From: Gallaecimonas mangrovi
GTDB lineage: Bacteria > Pseudomonadota > Gammaproteobacteria > Enterobacterales > Gallaecimonadaceae
Direction: 5' to 3'
DNA length: 64,000 bases
Assembly (NCBI RefSeq): GCF_003367375.1
Contig: NZ_CP031416.1
Span: 1,991,501-2,055,500 of the forward strand
Below are positions 34,511 through 44,270 of this stretch, piece by piece. The position numbers were made by a program, and so were the translations under genes. The notes below the pieces were generated by a model that was given only the letters and a program-made list of their open reading frames with translations, was not told the DNA's origin and searched no databases. Numbering within the stretch: position 1 is the first letter of the stretch; each line of letters starts with the position of its first letter.

Positions 34511-35360
34511 ATCCTTTAAATTCTGGGCTATAGGGCTTGTCAGCGTTTGGCTGCTGGTGTTTGTGCTGCTGCCAAACCTGATGATTTTAGTCTCCAGTTT
34601 TTTATCAAAAGGCGACACCAACAGCTTGGTGCAACTGCCGTTAACGCTTAAAAGCTACAACCAGTTGCTAAACCCGCTGTACGCCGAAGTGTTATGGCTG
34701 TCGATAAAACTGTCGGCCATTGCCACCTTCTTTTGCCTAATCATTGGCTATCCCTTTGCCTATGCACTAGCCAAACTGCATGCCCGCTGGCGGCCATTTT
34801 TACTGTTTTTAGTGATAGTACCGTTCTGGACCAACAGCCTGATTCGCATCTACGCCATTAAAATTTTGCTGGGCCGCAAAGGCCTATTAAATGACCTGCT
34901 GATGGGGTTGGGTATTACCGACCATTACATCACCTGGCTTTACAGTAACTTCGCCGTGATCTTCGGCCTGGTCTACATTTTGCTGCCCTTTATGATACTG
35001 CCCCTTTACAGTGCCATTGAAAAACTCGATGGCCGTTACCTGGAAGCGGCAGCCGATTTAGGCGCCGGTAAGATTCGCACCTTTGTCCATGTGGTGCTGC
35101 CATTAACCATGCCGGGTGTGGTGGCCGGTGGCCTGCTGGTGTTTTTGCCGGCCATGGGCATGTTTTATGTATCTGACATGCTTGGCGGCGGCAAAGACAT
35201 GCTGGTGGGGAATATCATCAAGCGGCAAATACTGCTGGTACAGGACTGGCCCTTTGGCTCGGCCGCCAGTGTGGTGATCACCGTCTTCATGGGTTTGTTG
35301 TTGTTCTTATACTGGCAGGCGGCCAAGCGCATTAACCGCCAGGAGGCGCTGGATGGCTAA
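34497..35360 (+). CDS. potB: Spermidine/putrescine ABC transporter permease PotB
   Basis: Inner membrane permease of the PotABCD importer, 287 residues with six predicted helices. The first is [27 protein letters not shown]. The cytoplasmic EAA loop, which docks to PotA, reads [40 protein letters not shown] is a PotB hallmark. The start overlaps potA by 14 bases and its end overlaps potC by 8, showing translational coupling through the operon. It is slightly longer than E. coli PotB (275). Confidence 0.95.
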   Translation: MSRLKSFKFWAIGLVSVWLLVFVLLPNLMILVSSFLSKGDTNSLVQLPLTLKSYNQLLNPLYAEVLWLSIKLSAIATFFCLIIGYPFAYALAKLHARWRPFLLFLVIVPFWTNSLIRIYAIKILLGRKGLLNDLLMGLGITDHYITWLYSNFAVIFGLVYILLPFMILPLYSAIEKLDGRYLEAAADLGAGKIRTFVHVVLPLTMPGVVAGGLLVFLPAMGMFYVSDMLGGGKDMLVGNIIKRQILLVQDWPFGSAASVVITVFMGLLLFLYWQAAKRINRQEALDG

Positions 35361-36120
35361 ATCGATTCGCGCCCTCGTGATTGGCTTGGTGCTGGTATAC
35401 CTCTATGTTCCTATTGGTATTTTGCTGGTTAATGCCTTTAATAAATCGCGCTTTGGCCTGCGTTGGGACGGCTTTACCTTCAAATGGTTTGGCGAGCTTT
35501 GGGACAACCACGGCCTGATGGAAGCAGCCTGGCATTCGTTGGTGATTGCGCTACTGGCGGCCACTTTTGCCGCCTTAATTGGCACCTTGGCAGCAGTGGC
35601 ATTATTTCGCTACCAGTTTAAAGGCAAAACCCTGCTATCTACCTTGCTGTTTGTGGTGATGATGTCACCCGACATCGTGATGGCGGTGTCGTTTCTGGCG
35701 CTGTTTGTGCTGCTGGGTTTGGGCCAGGGCTTTTGGCCATTGCTTTTTGCCCACACCACCTTTTGCCTGCCGTTTGTGGTGGTCACCGTTTATGCGCGCC
35801 TGAAGGGGTTTGATGTACGGATGGTGGAAGCGGCACGCGACTTGGGCGCCAGCGAATTTGTGGTATTTCGTAAAATACTGATGCCACTGGCCAAGCCCGC
35901 TATTGCCGGTGGCTGGTTGCTAAGCTTTACCCTGTCGCTGGATGACGTCATCATTTCCAGCTTTGTCACTGGCCCCAGCTTTGATGTGTTGCCGGTCAAA
36001 ATATTTTCAATGGTGAAAGTGGGTGTGAAACCCGAGGTCAACGCCTTAGCTGCAATCTTGCTAGGGATCTCACTGGTTTTGGTACTGCTGTCGCAATGGC
36101 TTATGAGGGAGAAAAAATGA
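35353..36120 (+). CDS. potC: Spermidine/putrescine ABC transporter permease PotC
   Basis: Second permease of the polyamine importer, 255 residues and about six helices. The EAA loop is MVEAARDLGASEFVVFRKILMPLAKP. The N-terminus VYLYVPIGILLVNAFNKSRFG and LSLDDVIISSFVTGP are typical of PotC. The start codon overlaps potB by 8 bases and has GGAGG upstream within potB. The stop TGA overlaps the potD ATG (ATGA), so potD translation is coupled. Confidence 0.95.
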   Translation: MAKSIRALVIGLVLVYLYVPIGILLVNAFNKSRFGLRWDGFTFKWFGELWDNHGLMEAAWHSLVIALLAATFAALIGTLAAVALFRYQFKGKTLLSTLLFVVMMSPDIVMAVSFLALFVLLGLGQGFWPLLFAHTTFCLPFVVVTVYARLKGFDVRMVEAARDLGASEFVVFRKILMPLAKPAIAGGWLLSFTLSLDDVIISSFVTGPSFDVLPVKIFSMVKVGVKPEVNALAAILLGISLVLVLLSQWLMREKK

Positions 36121-37160
36121 GGAAACAGCTAGGTCGCGCCCTGTTTGCAATGGCGCTTGGCTTAAGTGCTTTTGCCGCAAAAGCTGACGATAAACAACTG
36201 AACCTGTATGTGTGGTCTGAATACATCCCCCAGGATGTCATTGATAACTTCACCAAGGAAACAGGTATTGAAGTTAATGTGACAACCTATGAGTCCAACG
36301 AGGCAATGTTCGCCAAGTTGAAGCTCACCAAAGGCGCTGGCTACGACGTGGTAGTGCCATCCACTTACTATATCAGCATGATGAGCAAAGACGGCTTGCT
36401 TAAAAAGCTCGATAAAAGCCAGCTGCCGAACCTTAAAAACCTTGACCCAAACCTCCTTAACAAGGAATACGACCCGGGTAACCAGTACTCGGTGCCCTAT
36501 TTCTGGGGTTCAACCGCCATTGGTGTTAATGCCGATGATATTGACCCGAAAACCATTCACAGTTGGAAAGACTTGTTCGACCCCAAATACAAGGGCCGGC
36601 TGCTGCTGACAGACGATGTACGGGAAGTGTTTCAAATTGGCCTGACCTTAAACGGTTATTCCGCCAATAGCACCGATCCGAAGCAGATTGAAAAAGCCTA
36701 CGAAACCCTAAAGCCGCTGGTGGCAAATACCCAGGTATTTAACTCCGACGCGCCGCGCCTGCCGTATTTGTCGGGTGATGTCGATATCGGCATGATTTGG
36801 AACGGTGAAGTGTATATGGCCAATAAAGAAGGTGGCCACCTTGCCTATATCTACCCGAAAGAAGGCGCCATTTTCTGGGTGGATTCCTTTGCCATACCTT
36901 CCCACGCTGAGCACACCACCGCCGCTCTGAAGTTTATTAACTACATGATGCGCCCGGAAGTGGCCAAGGAATGCGTGGAATATGTGGGTTATGCCACCCC
37001 GAACCTGGCTGGCAAGGCGTTACTGCCCGACGCCCTTAAAAATTCCAAGGTAATTTTCCCCGATAAGGAAACCGTGGATAAGGGCCAGTTCCAAACCGAC
37101 GTTGGCCCGGCCATCAGTATTTACGAAAAATACTGGACCAAGCTAAAAACCGGTCATTAA
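36117..37160 (+). CDS. potD: Spermidine/putrescine-binding periplasmic protein PotD
   Basis: Periplasmic receptor delivering polyamines to PotBC, 347 residues. The signal peptide is MRKQLGRALFAMALGLSAFAAKA, cut before DDKQLNLYVW. Binding-site aromatic/acidic text seen in PotD is present: WSEYIPQDV, ESNEAMFAKL, PYFWGSTAIGVN, DDVREVF and IWNGEVYMAN. The ATG at 36117 overlaps the potC stop and follows GAGGGAG; an earlier in-frame start at 36096 lies inside potC and would precede the signal peptide. A strong terminator closes the operon. Both spermidine and putrescine are possible ligands. Confidence 0.95.
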   Translation: MRKQLGRALFAMALGLSAFAAKADDKQLNLYVWSEYIPQDVIDNFTKETGIEVNVTTYESNEAMFAKLKLTKGAGYDVVVPSTYYISMMSKDGLLKKLDKSQLPNLKNLDPNLLNKEYDPGNQYSVPYFWGSTAIGVNADDIDPKTIHSWKDLFDPKYKGRLLLTDDVREVFQIGLTLNGYSANSTDPKQIEKAYETLKPLVANTQVFNSDAPRLPYLSGDVDIGMIWNGEVYMANKEGGHLAYIYPKEGAIFWVDSFAIPSHAEHTTAALKFINYMMRPEVAKECVEYVGYATPNLAGKALLPDALKNSKVIFPDKETVDKGQFQTDVGPAISIYEKYWTKLKTGH

Positions 37161-37185
37161 AAAAGGCTCCTTCGGGAGCCTTTTT
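37161..37185 (+). terminator. Terminator of the potABCD operon
   Basis: Stem GGCTCC / GGAGCC with a stable TTCG loop, flanked by A4 and T5, directly after the potD stop. Confidence 0.92.
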
Positions 37186-37236
37186 GTTAGCAGTGCTTCC
37201 CGACTCACGCTAAATAACGCCAGCAGATTGTTGGCA

Positions 37237-37944
37237 TTAATGGCCGCAAAGCTCCTTAACCAACTTAGGCACTTCTATTGACGCCGGCCCACGGCGATGT
37301 TCATCAAAACGGTCGCTGATGTGGGAGTTGTCAGCATTAATTTCGATACAATAGGCGCCTTGCGAGGCCGCTTCATCGACAAAGCCGGCGGCGGGGTAAA
37401 CCTGCCCGGAGGTGCCGATGGCGATAAACAAATCGCACTGGGCCAAGGCGTGGAAAATTCTGTCTAGCCCCAATGGCATTTCACCGAACCAAACAATGTG
37501 CGGCCTGAGTAAATTGGCGGGTACGCAGCAGGTGCAAAGACTGTGTTCGCTAAGGGGCTCTTTCACCCGGAAAAGCTGCCCTGACTTTACGCAGCGGGCC
37601 TTGCTTAACTCGCCATGCATATGGATAAGGTGATGACTGCCCGCCCTTTCATGAAGATCATCAACATTTTGGGTAATAACCAAGGTGCCTGGTACTGCTT
37701 TTTCCAGGCGGGCCAGCGCCAAGTGACCGTCGTTAGGCTCAACAAGAGGAAGCTGTGCACGGCGTTCATTATAAAAACGCTGCACTAAGGCACTGTCGCG
37801 CTGAAAGGCTTCTGGCGTTGCCACGTCTTCCAACCGGTGAGATTCCCAAAGACCACCCTGGTCACGAAAGGTTTTAATACCCGATTCGGCACTAATACCG
37901 GCGCCGGTTAGCACGACAATGCTACTGTAATGGCTTTTGCTCAC
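37237..37944 (-). CDS. cobB: NAD-dependent protein deacylase CobB (sirtuin)
   Basis: Class III sirtuin removing acetyl and succinyl groups from lysines, using NAD+. Visible motifs are [15 protein letters not shown] (NAD site), the desuccinylase pair Tyr and Arg in [16 protein letters not shown], catalytic His in HMHGEL, a Cys cluster for zinc (ARCVKSG and LCTCC), PHIVWFGE and [10 protein letters not shown]. At 235 residues it is the short form. Its best known target, acetyl-CoA synthetase Acs, is encoded about 6 kb away in this window, next to the acetate regulator genes. The E. coli gene also follows pot genes. It is divergent from crbR with a palindrome between them. Confidence 0.95.
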   Translation of the reverse strand: MSKSHYSSIVVLTGAGISAESGIKTFRDQGGLWESHRLEDVATPEAFQRDSALVQRFYNERRAQLPLVEPNDGHLALARLEKAVPGTLVITQNVDDLHERAGSHHLIHMHGELSKARCVKSGQLFRVKEPLSEHSLCTCCVPANLLRPHIVWFGEMPLGLDRIFHALAQCDLFIAIGTSGQVYPAAGFVDEAASQGAYCIEINADNSHISDRFDEHRRGPASIEVPKLVKELCGH

Positions 37945-37965
37945 GTTACACTTCCTATGCTTTTA

Positions 37966-37983
37966 TTACACCAGTAGGTGTAA
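37966..37983. promoter_or_regulatory. 18-bp palindrome between cobB and crbR
   Basis: TTACACC-AGTA-GGTGTAA, perfect 7-bp arms, 22 bases upstream of the cobB start and 123 bases upstream of crbR. A further TTTACACC half-copy lies near 38015 and a GTTACAC near 37945. It looks like an operator; the binding protein is unknown. Confidence 0.5.
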
Positions 37984-38105
37984 AGCCTTATATTTCAAAC
38001 CATTGACTGGCGCATCTTTACACCACTATGCAAAGGCGCAAAAACTTTTTTTACCCGCCCAGAATAGATACACTCAACCTGCAGCCATAAAAAACAAGGC
38101 CTCAG

Positions 38106-38771
38106 ATGAATTCGGTCAATATTCTGATAGCAGACGATCATCCGCTTTTTCGAGCCGCCATTCGGCTTACCATTTCGACGGCCCTTCCCGATGCACACAT
38201 CAGTGAAGTGAGCGACGTGCAAGCATTGGAAGCAGCATTAACCGCTCAAGAACCTGATTTGGTGCTACTGGACCTTACCATGCCGGGCGCTAATGGGTTT
38301 TCGTCTCTTATCATGCTTCGAGAACACCACCCTGCCTTGCCGGTGGTGGTGGTATCTGCCCATGAAGATAACAGCAGTGTTAACCGTGCTTACCATTACG
38401 GCGCCCTGGGGTTTGTGCCAAAGTCGTCTGACCCGCAAGTGATTGCCCAGGCCATAGACGATGTGCTGGCCGGTAATACCTGGTTTCCCCCTGACTTTAC
38501 GCCAGAGCCGCAGTCGGCCAACGAACACCAGCTAGCCCAAGGCCTTGCGTCGTTAACGCCGCAGCAATACAAAGTGCTGGTGATGTTTTCCGACGGCCTG
38601 TTGAATAAACAAATTGCCTATGAATTGGGGGTGTCGGAAGCCACTATTAAGGCCCACGCCACCGCCATATTCAGAAAGCTCGATGTACGCAACCGCACGC
38701 AAGCGGTTATTGCATTGCAGAGCTTTGCCCCAGCGCACGATCCATCATGGCACGCAGCGCCGCAGGCTTAA
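38106..38771 (+). CDS. crbR: LuxR/NarL-type response regulator, CrbR-like
   Basis: A 221-residue response regulator. The receiver (about 4-120) has the acidic pair Asp10-Asp11, phospho-acceptor Asp56 (LVLLDLTMPG) and the Lys in GFVPKSS. The C-terminal LuxR HTH is LTPQQYKVLVMFSDGLLNKQ and LGVSEATIKAHATAIFRKL. Its neighbour on the other strand is the SLC5-linked histidine kinase CrbS, followed by actP and acs. This is the CrbS/CrbR arrangement known from Vibrio cholerae and Pseudomonas to switch on acs, so the name rests on context as well as sequence. Its last 65 bases overlap the 3' end of crbS in the opposite direction. Confidence 0.88.
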   Translation: MNSVNILIADDHPLFRAAIRLTISTALPDAHISEVSDVQALEAALTAQEPDLVLLDLTMPGANGFSSLIMLREHHPALPVVVVSAHEDNSSVNRAYHYGALGFVPKSSDPQVIAQAIDDVLAGNTWFPPDFTPEPQSANEHQLAQGLASLTPQQYKVLVMFSDGLLNKQIAYELGVSEATIKAHATAIFRKLDVRNRTQAVIALQSFAPAHDPSWHAAPQA

Positions 38772-41700
38772 CCATTTTCGCCATAAAGCCAAAGCCTGCT
38801 TGCTGGGTTTCGCTGACCAATTCCTGACGGGTATCGGCAGTGATCAAAATACCCGGCAGCAGGCCGCCCTTCTGCTCTCTGAGCATTTTCATGACCTGCA
38901 AACCATTATCGCCGTTATCAAGGTGGTAGTCGGCTAACACCATATCAATTGGCTCACTGGCCAGCACCGCTTGCGCTTGCTCGCGGCTGCGAGCGGTTGA
39001 CACTTTCATGTTCCAACCGGTTAGCAAGGAACGCATGGCATCCAAAATGGCTTGCTCGTTATCAATACAAAGCACATGGCGGCCACTTAAGCTGCGGCTA
39101 TTGGGCACTACCATCGGCTGCGCCACTAGGCTTGGCTTGTTGCCTTGTGGCACTGTCACCGAAAACACCGAACCTTTTCCTTCCCAGGAGCGCACCGCCA
39201 GGGTATGGCCGAGAATGCGGCTCATTCGGTCAGCAATGGCCAGCCCCAGCCCCAAGCCTTTTTCACCCTGATCAAAGCGCTTAAATTCTTCGAAAATAAT
39301 ATCGAGGTTTTCTTTGGCAATGCCGGGGCCGGTATCCCAGACCTCAATGCAAAGTTGCTTACCCTGGCGGCGAACACCCAACAGCACCTTACCGCCGCGG
39401 GTATAACGAAAGGCATTGGTTAGGAAGTTTTGGACAATACGGCGCAGCAGCATTTTGTCAGAATCGACAATGGCATCGGAGCTGACCCAGTGAAATTCAA
39501 TCTGCTGCTCTTCTGCCAGGGCTTTAAATTCATAAGCCAAGTTGCCAAGCAGCTCTTCTAAGGCAAAGCTCACCCGCCGCACCTTCATGGTGCCCGCATC
39601 CAGCTTTGAAATATCCAACAGATCGGTTAACAGCTCCCCCGCTGCTTTTAAGGAAATGGTGGTGTTTTCCAGCAACAGTTCTTGCTCGGTACCGGTTTCA
39701 GTGCGCTGTAAGAGCGCTGAAACAAACAGCCTTGCGGCGTTAAGGGGCTGCATTAAATCGTGGCCACAGGCCGCTAAAAAACGGCTTTTGCCCTGATTGG
39801 CTTTATCTGCCGCTGCCTTGGCGGCAACCAGTTCGCGGGTGCGCTCTTCCACCCGCGCTTCCAAGGCTTCATTGGCGTCTTTTAACACCCTTTCGGCGGC
39901 GCGGTAGGAGGTAATGTCGGAAAAGGTCATCACAAAACCGCCATTGGGCATCGGGTTGCCTTGCAGTTTTATCACTTGCCCGTCAGGGCGCTGGCGCTCG
40001 GAGCTATGGGGGCTGCCCATTTTCATGTAATTAACCCGTCTGGCGACGTGTTCTTCCACTGAGCCCTTACCGCACCAGCCCCTTTCGGCATTAAAGCGGA
40101 TAAGGTCGGCCACCGGCCGGCCGGCATAAATAAAGCCAGGGGGATACTCAAACAATTCTAAATAGCGGCGGTTCCAGGCCACAAGGTTGAGATCGCGGTC
40201 GACCACCGACATCCCTTCCGACGCGTGTTCTATCGCCCCTTGCAGCAAGTCGCGAGAAAAGTGCAGCTGTTCGGTCGCTTCATCCACCAGGGTGACAACA
40301 TCGTCTAAACCGATGTCGCGCCCTTCCATGGCGCTACGAAGAACAAGGGCAGCACTCGAGGCACCAATCACCGACGCCATTAGGCGCTCGGCTTCTTCCA
40401 GCAAGTCTTCCGGCGCCAAGCGTGGCAGCGCATGGCGATTAAGGCTGCTATCGCGCAAATAGCGCTCAAGCATGCGCTCGGCGCGCTCAGGCCCCACAAA
40501 ACGTGACACCAACAGCCGCAAGTCTTTAACGCTTAAATAGCCTTGATGCCGGCCCCGGTTACGGCTGGCGGTATGGGCAATGAACGCCGCGGCTTGCAGC
40601 CGGTCACGCACGCCGGCCCTTAACGCCATCGACGCCATTAAATAAACCATGGCATTGATCACCAGACTCAGCAGCATCGCATAGCTTGCCAGCATCAGTT
40701 CCGACAACAGCCACCAGGTGCTAAAGCCGGCCAATAGACCCAGCATTACCCCTTTGCGATGCCCCTGGCTCCAGTACAAACCGCCTATTAGCGCCGGGGC
40801 TAATTGCGCAAATACCCCAAAGGCAAAGATGCCAAAGCTGGCTAAATGCTGCTGCTCGCCAAGCAGCACATACACGCCAAAGGCCAGCGCCATTAGCACC
40901 AGAATAATTAAGCGGCGAATACGCAGTAGCAACGAGGAAAAATAGCTGAAGTTACGGCCGCCAATTTGGCCGCTTCTCAGCATTAGCGGCAGCACTAATT
41001 CGTTGGACACCATGATAGAAATGGTGACAGCAGCCATCACTACCATGCTGGTTGACGCGGATATCGCCCCCAGTAAGGCCAATGCCGCTACCCAGGGGTG
41101 ACCTTGGTAAAGGGGAATGGAGATCACATAGCCATCGGGGCTGAAATCAACCGGAGCGATCAGGCTACCGGCCATGGCCAGCGGCACCACCGGCAGCGCC
41201 ATCAATACCAAATAGACGCAGAACACCCAGCGGGCGGTTTTAAGGTCGCGCTGCTCTTGGTTTTCCACCACCATCACGTGAAAGAGCCGTGGCAGACAAA
41301 CAAAGGCGCAGGCACCAACCAGGCTTTGCGCTAACACCGACCCCAAAGATGACGTGGCTTCCTGGGAAATACGGTCTTTTATCACCGCTTGTGAGATGAG
41401 TTCCCCAAAGCCATCAAAGCTGGTGTAAACCACCACCAGGGTCACCACCAACAAGGCGCCAAGCTTAACCACCGACTCAAACGCCATGGCCAGCATCAGC
41501 CCTGGGTGGTGTTCGGTGGCGTCGAGTTTTCGGGTGCCGAACAAAGCGGCAAAAAGCACCAGCGCCAGTGCTACCGCACCGGCAATTGCCAGACGCGGCA
41601 AACGGCTATCGGCCAGTACTTCAAAGCCCATTACCATGGCTTTTAGCTGCAGCGCGATATACGGCAGGCTGGCAAAAATGGCCAACAAGGTGATGGTTAC

Positions 41701-42045
41701 CGCCAGGGTTTGCGACTTGCCGTAGCGGGCGGCCAAAAAATCGGCTACCGAGGTAATGCGCTGTAAATGACAGACCCGCACCAGCTTTTTAAGCATCGGG
41801 TAACCCAGCGCCAGCAGCAGCACCGGCCCTAAATACACCGGCAGAAAAGACCAGATGGAATGATAGGACTGGCCAACGGTGCCTAAAAAGGTCCAGGAAG
41901 AGCAATACACCGCTAACGACAATGCATAAACCACTTTACGGGTAGGAACGCTAAACGGCTTGTGTCCCTTGTCGCCAAGATGGGCAATACCAAAAAGCAG
42001 CAATACATAAATTACGGAACAGGTTCCCATCAACCAAAACGGCAT
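38707..42045 (-). CDS. crbS: Hybrid sensor kinase with SLC5 transporter domain, CrbS-like
   Basis: A 1112-residue membrane protein. Residues ~1-490 form a sodium/solute symporter (SLC5) domain of about 13 helices. Next come a linker (about 500-620), a PAS domain (about 620-730), a coiled coil, and the kinase core: His in AACGHDLMQPLNAARLF (about residue 758), N box with NFLTNAFRYTRGGK, DTGPGI and GLGLGLAI. A C-terminal receiver (about 985-1108) has CIDNE, a phospho-Asp in LADYHLDNGDNG and Lys in KMVKPA. CrbS senses acetate-related state and acts through CrbR on acs. It is divergent from the DUF485-actP operon. GGAGG precedes the ATG at 42045. Confidence 0.92.
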   Translation of the reverse strand: MPFWLMGTCSVIYVLLLFGIAHLGDKGHKPFSVPTRKVVYALSLAVYCSSWTFLGTVGQSYHSIWSFLPVYLGPVLLLALGYPMLKKLVRVCHLQRITSVADFLAARYGKSQTLAVTITLLAIFASLPYIALQLKAMVMGFEVLADSRLPRLAIAGAVALALVLFAALFGTRKLDATEHHPGLMLAMAFESVVKLGALLVVTLVVVYTSFDGFGELISQAVIKDRISQEATSSLGSVLAQSLVGACAFVCLPRLFHVMVVENQEQRDLKTARWVFCVYLVLMALPVVPLAMAGSLIAPVDFSPDGYVISIPLYQGHPWVAALALLGAISASTSMVVMAAVTISIMVSNELVLPLMLRSGQIGGRNFSYFSSLLLRIRRLIILVLMALAFGVYVLLGEQQHLASFGIFAFGVFAQLAPALIGGLYWSQGHRKGVMLGLLAGFSTWWLLSELMLASYAMLLSLVINAMVYLMASMALRAGVRDRLQAAAFIAHTASRNRGRHQGYLSVKDLRLLVSRFVGPERAERMLERYLRDSSLNRHALPRLAPEDLLEEAERLMASVIGASSAALVLRSAMEGRDIGLDDVVTLVDEATEQLHFSRDLLQGAIEHASEGMSVVDRDLNLVAWNRRYLELFEYPPGFIYAGRPVADLIRFNAERGWCGKGSVEEHVARRVNYMKMGSPHSSERQRPDGQVIKLQGNPMPNGGFVMTFSDITSYRAAERVLKDANEALEARVEERTRELVAAKAAADKANQGKSRFLAACGHDLMQPLNAARLFVSALLQRTETGTEQELLLENTTISLKAAGELLTDLLDISKLDAGTMKVRRVSFALEELLGNLAYEFKALAEEQQIEFHWVSSDAIVDSDKMLLRRIVQNFLTNAFRYTRGGKVLLGVRRQGKQLCIEVWDTGPGIAKENLDIIFEEFKRFDQGEKGLGLGLAIADRMSRILGHTLAVRSWEGKGSVFSVTVPQGNKPSLVAQPMVVPNSRSLSGRHVLCIDNEQAILDAMRSLLTGWNMKVSTARSREQAQAVLASEPIDMVLADYHLDNGDNGLQVMKMLREQKGGLLPGILITADTRQELVSETQQAGFGFMAKMVKPAALRAMMDRALGQSSAMQ

Positions 42046-42102
42046 TCATTGGCCTCCTTTAAATACGTGTTCTTTTTACCACAGCCCAGGTTTGGTGTGG
42101 GT

Positions 42103-42116
42103 TCGACTAAAGTCGA
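42103..42116. promoter_or_regulatory. Palindrome TCGACT-AA-AGTCGA between crbS and actP operon
   Basis: Perfect 6-bp arms with a 2-base centre, 62 bases upstream of the DUF485 ATG and 58 bases upstream of the crbS ATG. It is a candidate operator in the divergent promoter region. Whether CrbR or another protein binds is unknown. Confidence 0.4.
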
Positions 42117-42177
42117 CTGGCTGAAATTAAGGTGAAGTGACTAGATTGTGAACAACTAGTTAAAAAGGAGTTCCATC

Positions 42178-42489
42178 ATGGACCATCCGCTATACGAAAA
42201 AATACACAGCAGCAAGCGATTTCAGGACATGGTGGTGCGTAGGGAGCGCTTCGCATGGGTTTTATCAGCCATTATGCTGGTGATCTACTTCGCCTTCATC
42301 TTGATTATTGCCTTTAGCCCGCAAACCTTTGCCAAACCTATCTTTGCCGGTTCCGTTGTTACTTGGGGGATCCCCGTTGGCCTGGGCGTCATTATTAGCG
42401 CCTTTGTGTTAACCGGGATATACGTGCGCCGTTCTAACCGCGAATTCGATGCAGAAAATGAGTCTGTTATCGAGGAGGCGAAAAAATGA
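42178..42489 (+). CDS. DUF485 family membrane protein (YjcH-like)
   Basis: A 103-residue inner membrane protein with two hydrophobic helices (about 25-47 and 60-82) and the family N-terminus ([18 protein letters not shown]-like, here [10 protein letters not shown]). DUF485 proteins such as YjcH are encoded just before actP in most genomes and are thought to assist acetate uptake, though the exact role is not settled. Its stop overlaps the actP start by 4 bases (ATGA), showing translational coupling. AAAGGAG precedes the ATG. Confidence 0.9.
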   Translation: MDHPLYEKIHSSKRFQDMVVRRERFAWVLSAIMLVIYFAFILIIAFSPQTFAKPIFAGSVVTWGIPVGLGVIISAFVLTGIYVRRSNREFDAENESVIEEAKK

Positions 42490-44144
42490 AGATACGACTT
42501 CTGATACCCGCCGCGTTATTTATGCTACCTCAGCTTGCCTTGGCGGCAGACGCCATTGAAGGGGCAGTAAAAAAACAACCGCTCAATGTTGAAGCCATTG
42601 TGATGTTCCTGGTGTTCGTTGCCCTGACCTTGGGCATCACCTACTGGGCGGCTAAAAACACCAAAAGCACCTCTGATTACTACGCTGCCGGGGGCGGCAT
42701 TACCGGCTTTCAAAATGGCCTAGCCATTGCCGGTGACTATATGTCTGCCGCCTCTTTCCTCGGGATCTCTGGGCTCGTTTATTTGTCGGGCTTTGACGGC
42801 CTTATCTATTCCATTGGTTTCTTGGTGGGCTGGCCACTGATTTTGTTTTTGATTGCCGAGAGGCTTCGAAACCTAGGCCGCTATACCTTTGCCGACGTCG
42901 CCTCTTACCGGCTCAAGCAAAAGCCCATTCGTACCCTTGCCGCTTGCGGTTCGCTGGCGGTGGTGGCGCTTTATTTGATTGCGCAGATGGTTGGCGCCGG
43001 TAAGCTCATCCAGCTGCTGTTTGGCCTGCCCTACCACTACGCCGTGGTATTGGTTGGGGTACTCATGGTGCTGTATGTATCCTTTGGCGGCATGCTGGCA
43101 ACAACCTGGGTACAAGTTATAAAAGCGGTATTACTGCTCTGTGGCGCTACCTTTATGGCGCTGATGGTGCTCTACTACGTTGGCTTTAACCCATCGCACC
43201 TTTTCGAAGAATCAGTCAAAGTACACCCGAAAGGCGAAGCCATTATGGCCCCTGGCGGCTTGGTGTCTGACCCGGTGTCAGCGATTTCCTTAGGTATCGC
43301 GCTGATGTTTGGTACCGCCGGTTTGCCTCATATTCTGATGCGCTTTTTCACCGTGAGTGACGCTAAAGAAGCGCGTAAATCGGTGTTCTTTGCCACCGGC
43401 TTTATCGGTTACTTCTACATTCTTACTTTCATTATCGGCTTTGGTGCCATCTTGCTGGTATCAACCAATGCCGAATTTAAAGACGCCGCTGGCGCGCTGC
43501 TCGGTGGCAATAACATGGCCGCAGTGCACCTTTCCAAAGCAGTAGGTGGCGACCTGTTCTACGGCTTTATCTCGGCTGTTGCCTTTGCCACCATCTTGGC
43601 GGTGGTATCGGGCCTAACCCTGGCTGGGGCCTCAGCGGTGTCCCATGACCTTTATGCCAGTGTGTTCCGCCACGGTGAAGCGTCTGAACGTGAAGAGCTT
43701 AAAGTGTCGCGCCTGGCGACCATTGCCTTAGGGGTGGTGGCTATCGTGCTTGGCATCGCCTTTGAGAAGCAAAACATTGCCTTCATGGTTGGCCTTGCCT
43801 TCGCTATTGCCGCTTCAACCAACTTTCCTGTGCTGTTCTTGTCCATGTACTGGTCAAAACTCACCACCCGTGGCGCCAAAATCGGTGGCTGGCTGGGCCT
43901 TATTACCGCCGTCACCTTAGTGATCATTGGTCCGACGGTATGGGTGGCAGTGCTGGGCTTTGCTGAACCTATCTTCCCGTACAAATACCCTGCCCTGTTC
44001 TCGGTGGTGGTGGCCTTTGTCGGAACCTGGTTCTTTAGCATTACCGACAAATCCGAAGCGGCGTCTGAGGAACGTGCCCGCTTTGTTCCTCAGTTTGTTC
44101 GCTGCCATACCGGCGTTGGTGCAACTGGGGCTGTTGAGCACTGA
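42486..44144 (+). CDS. actP: Cation/acetate symporter ActP
   Basis: A 552-residue sodium:solute symporter of the SLC5 family that imports acetate and other short carboxylates. An N-terminal signal-like segment ends at [10 protein letters not shown], as in E. coli ActP, followed by about 13 helices. Characteristic text includes [50 protein letters not shown] and the C-terminal [22 protein letters not shown]-type end. It overlaps the DUF485 gene by 4 bases. A 12-bp hairpin follows, then acs. Confidence 0.95.
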   Translation: MKIRLLIPAALFMLPQLALAADAIEGAVKKQPLNVEAIVMFLVFVALTLGITYWAAKNTKSTSDYYAAGGGITGFQNGLAIAGDYMSAASFLGISGLVYLSGFDGLIYSIGFLVGWPLILFLIAERLRNLGRYTFADVASYRLKQKPIRTLAACGSLAVVALYLIAQMVGAGKLIQLLFGLPYHYAVVLVGVLMVLYVSFGGMLATTWVQVIKAVLLLCGATFMALMVLYYVGFNPSHLFEESVKVHPKGEAIMAPGGLVSDPVSAISLGIALMFGTAGLPHILMRFFTVSDAKEARKSVFFATGFIGYFYILTFIIGFGAILLVSTNAEFKDAAGALLGGNNMAAVHLSKAVGGDLFYGFISAVAFATILAVVSGLTLAGASAVSHDLYASVFRHGEASEREELKVSRLATIALGVVAIVLGIAFEKQNIAFMVGLAFAIAASTNFPVLFLSMYWSKLTTRGAKIGGWLGLITAVTLVIIGPTVWVAVLGFAEPIFPYKYPALFSVVVAFVGTWFFSITDKSEAASEERARFVPQFVRCHTGVGATGAVEH

Positions 44145-44162
44145 ACATTGCGCTAATTGATT

Positions 44163-44192
44163 GGAAAAACCCGGGATCTTCCGGGTTTTTCC
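44163..44192 (+). terminator. Terminator between actP and acs
   Basis: Perfect 12-bp stem GGAAAAACCCGG / CCGGGTTTTTCC with loop GATCTT; the T run is inside the 3' arm. acs therefore probably has its own promoter in the 78 bases that follow. Confidence 0.8.
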
Positions 44193-44270
44193 TACTTTGG
44201 TCTAATGGTCACTATTCGGGCTTGCTATACATACTCGAATAAACAATCCGATAAAAAGGTAGGGAATGCT

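Noticed and set aside
44157-44270. Longer acs start
   Set aside because: The extension covers the actP terminator and its residues do not match Acs N-termini.
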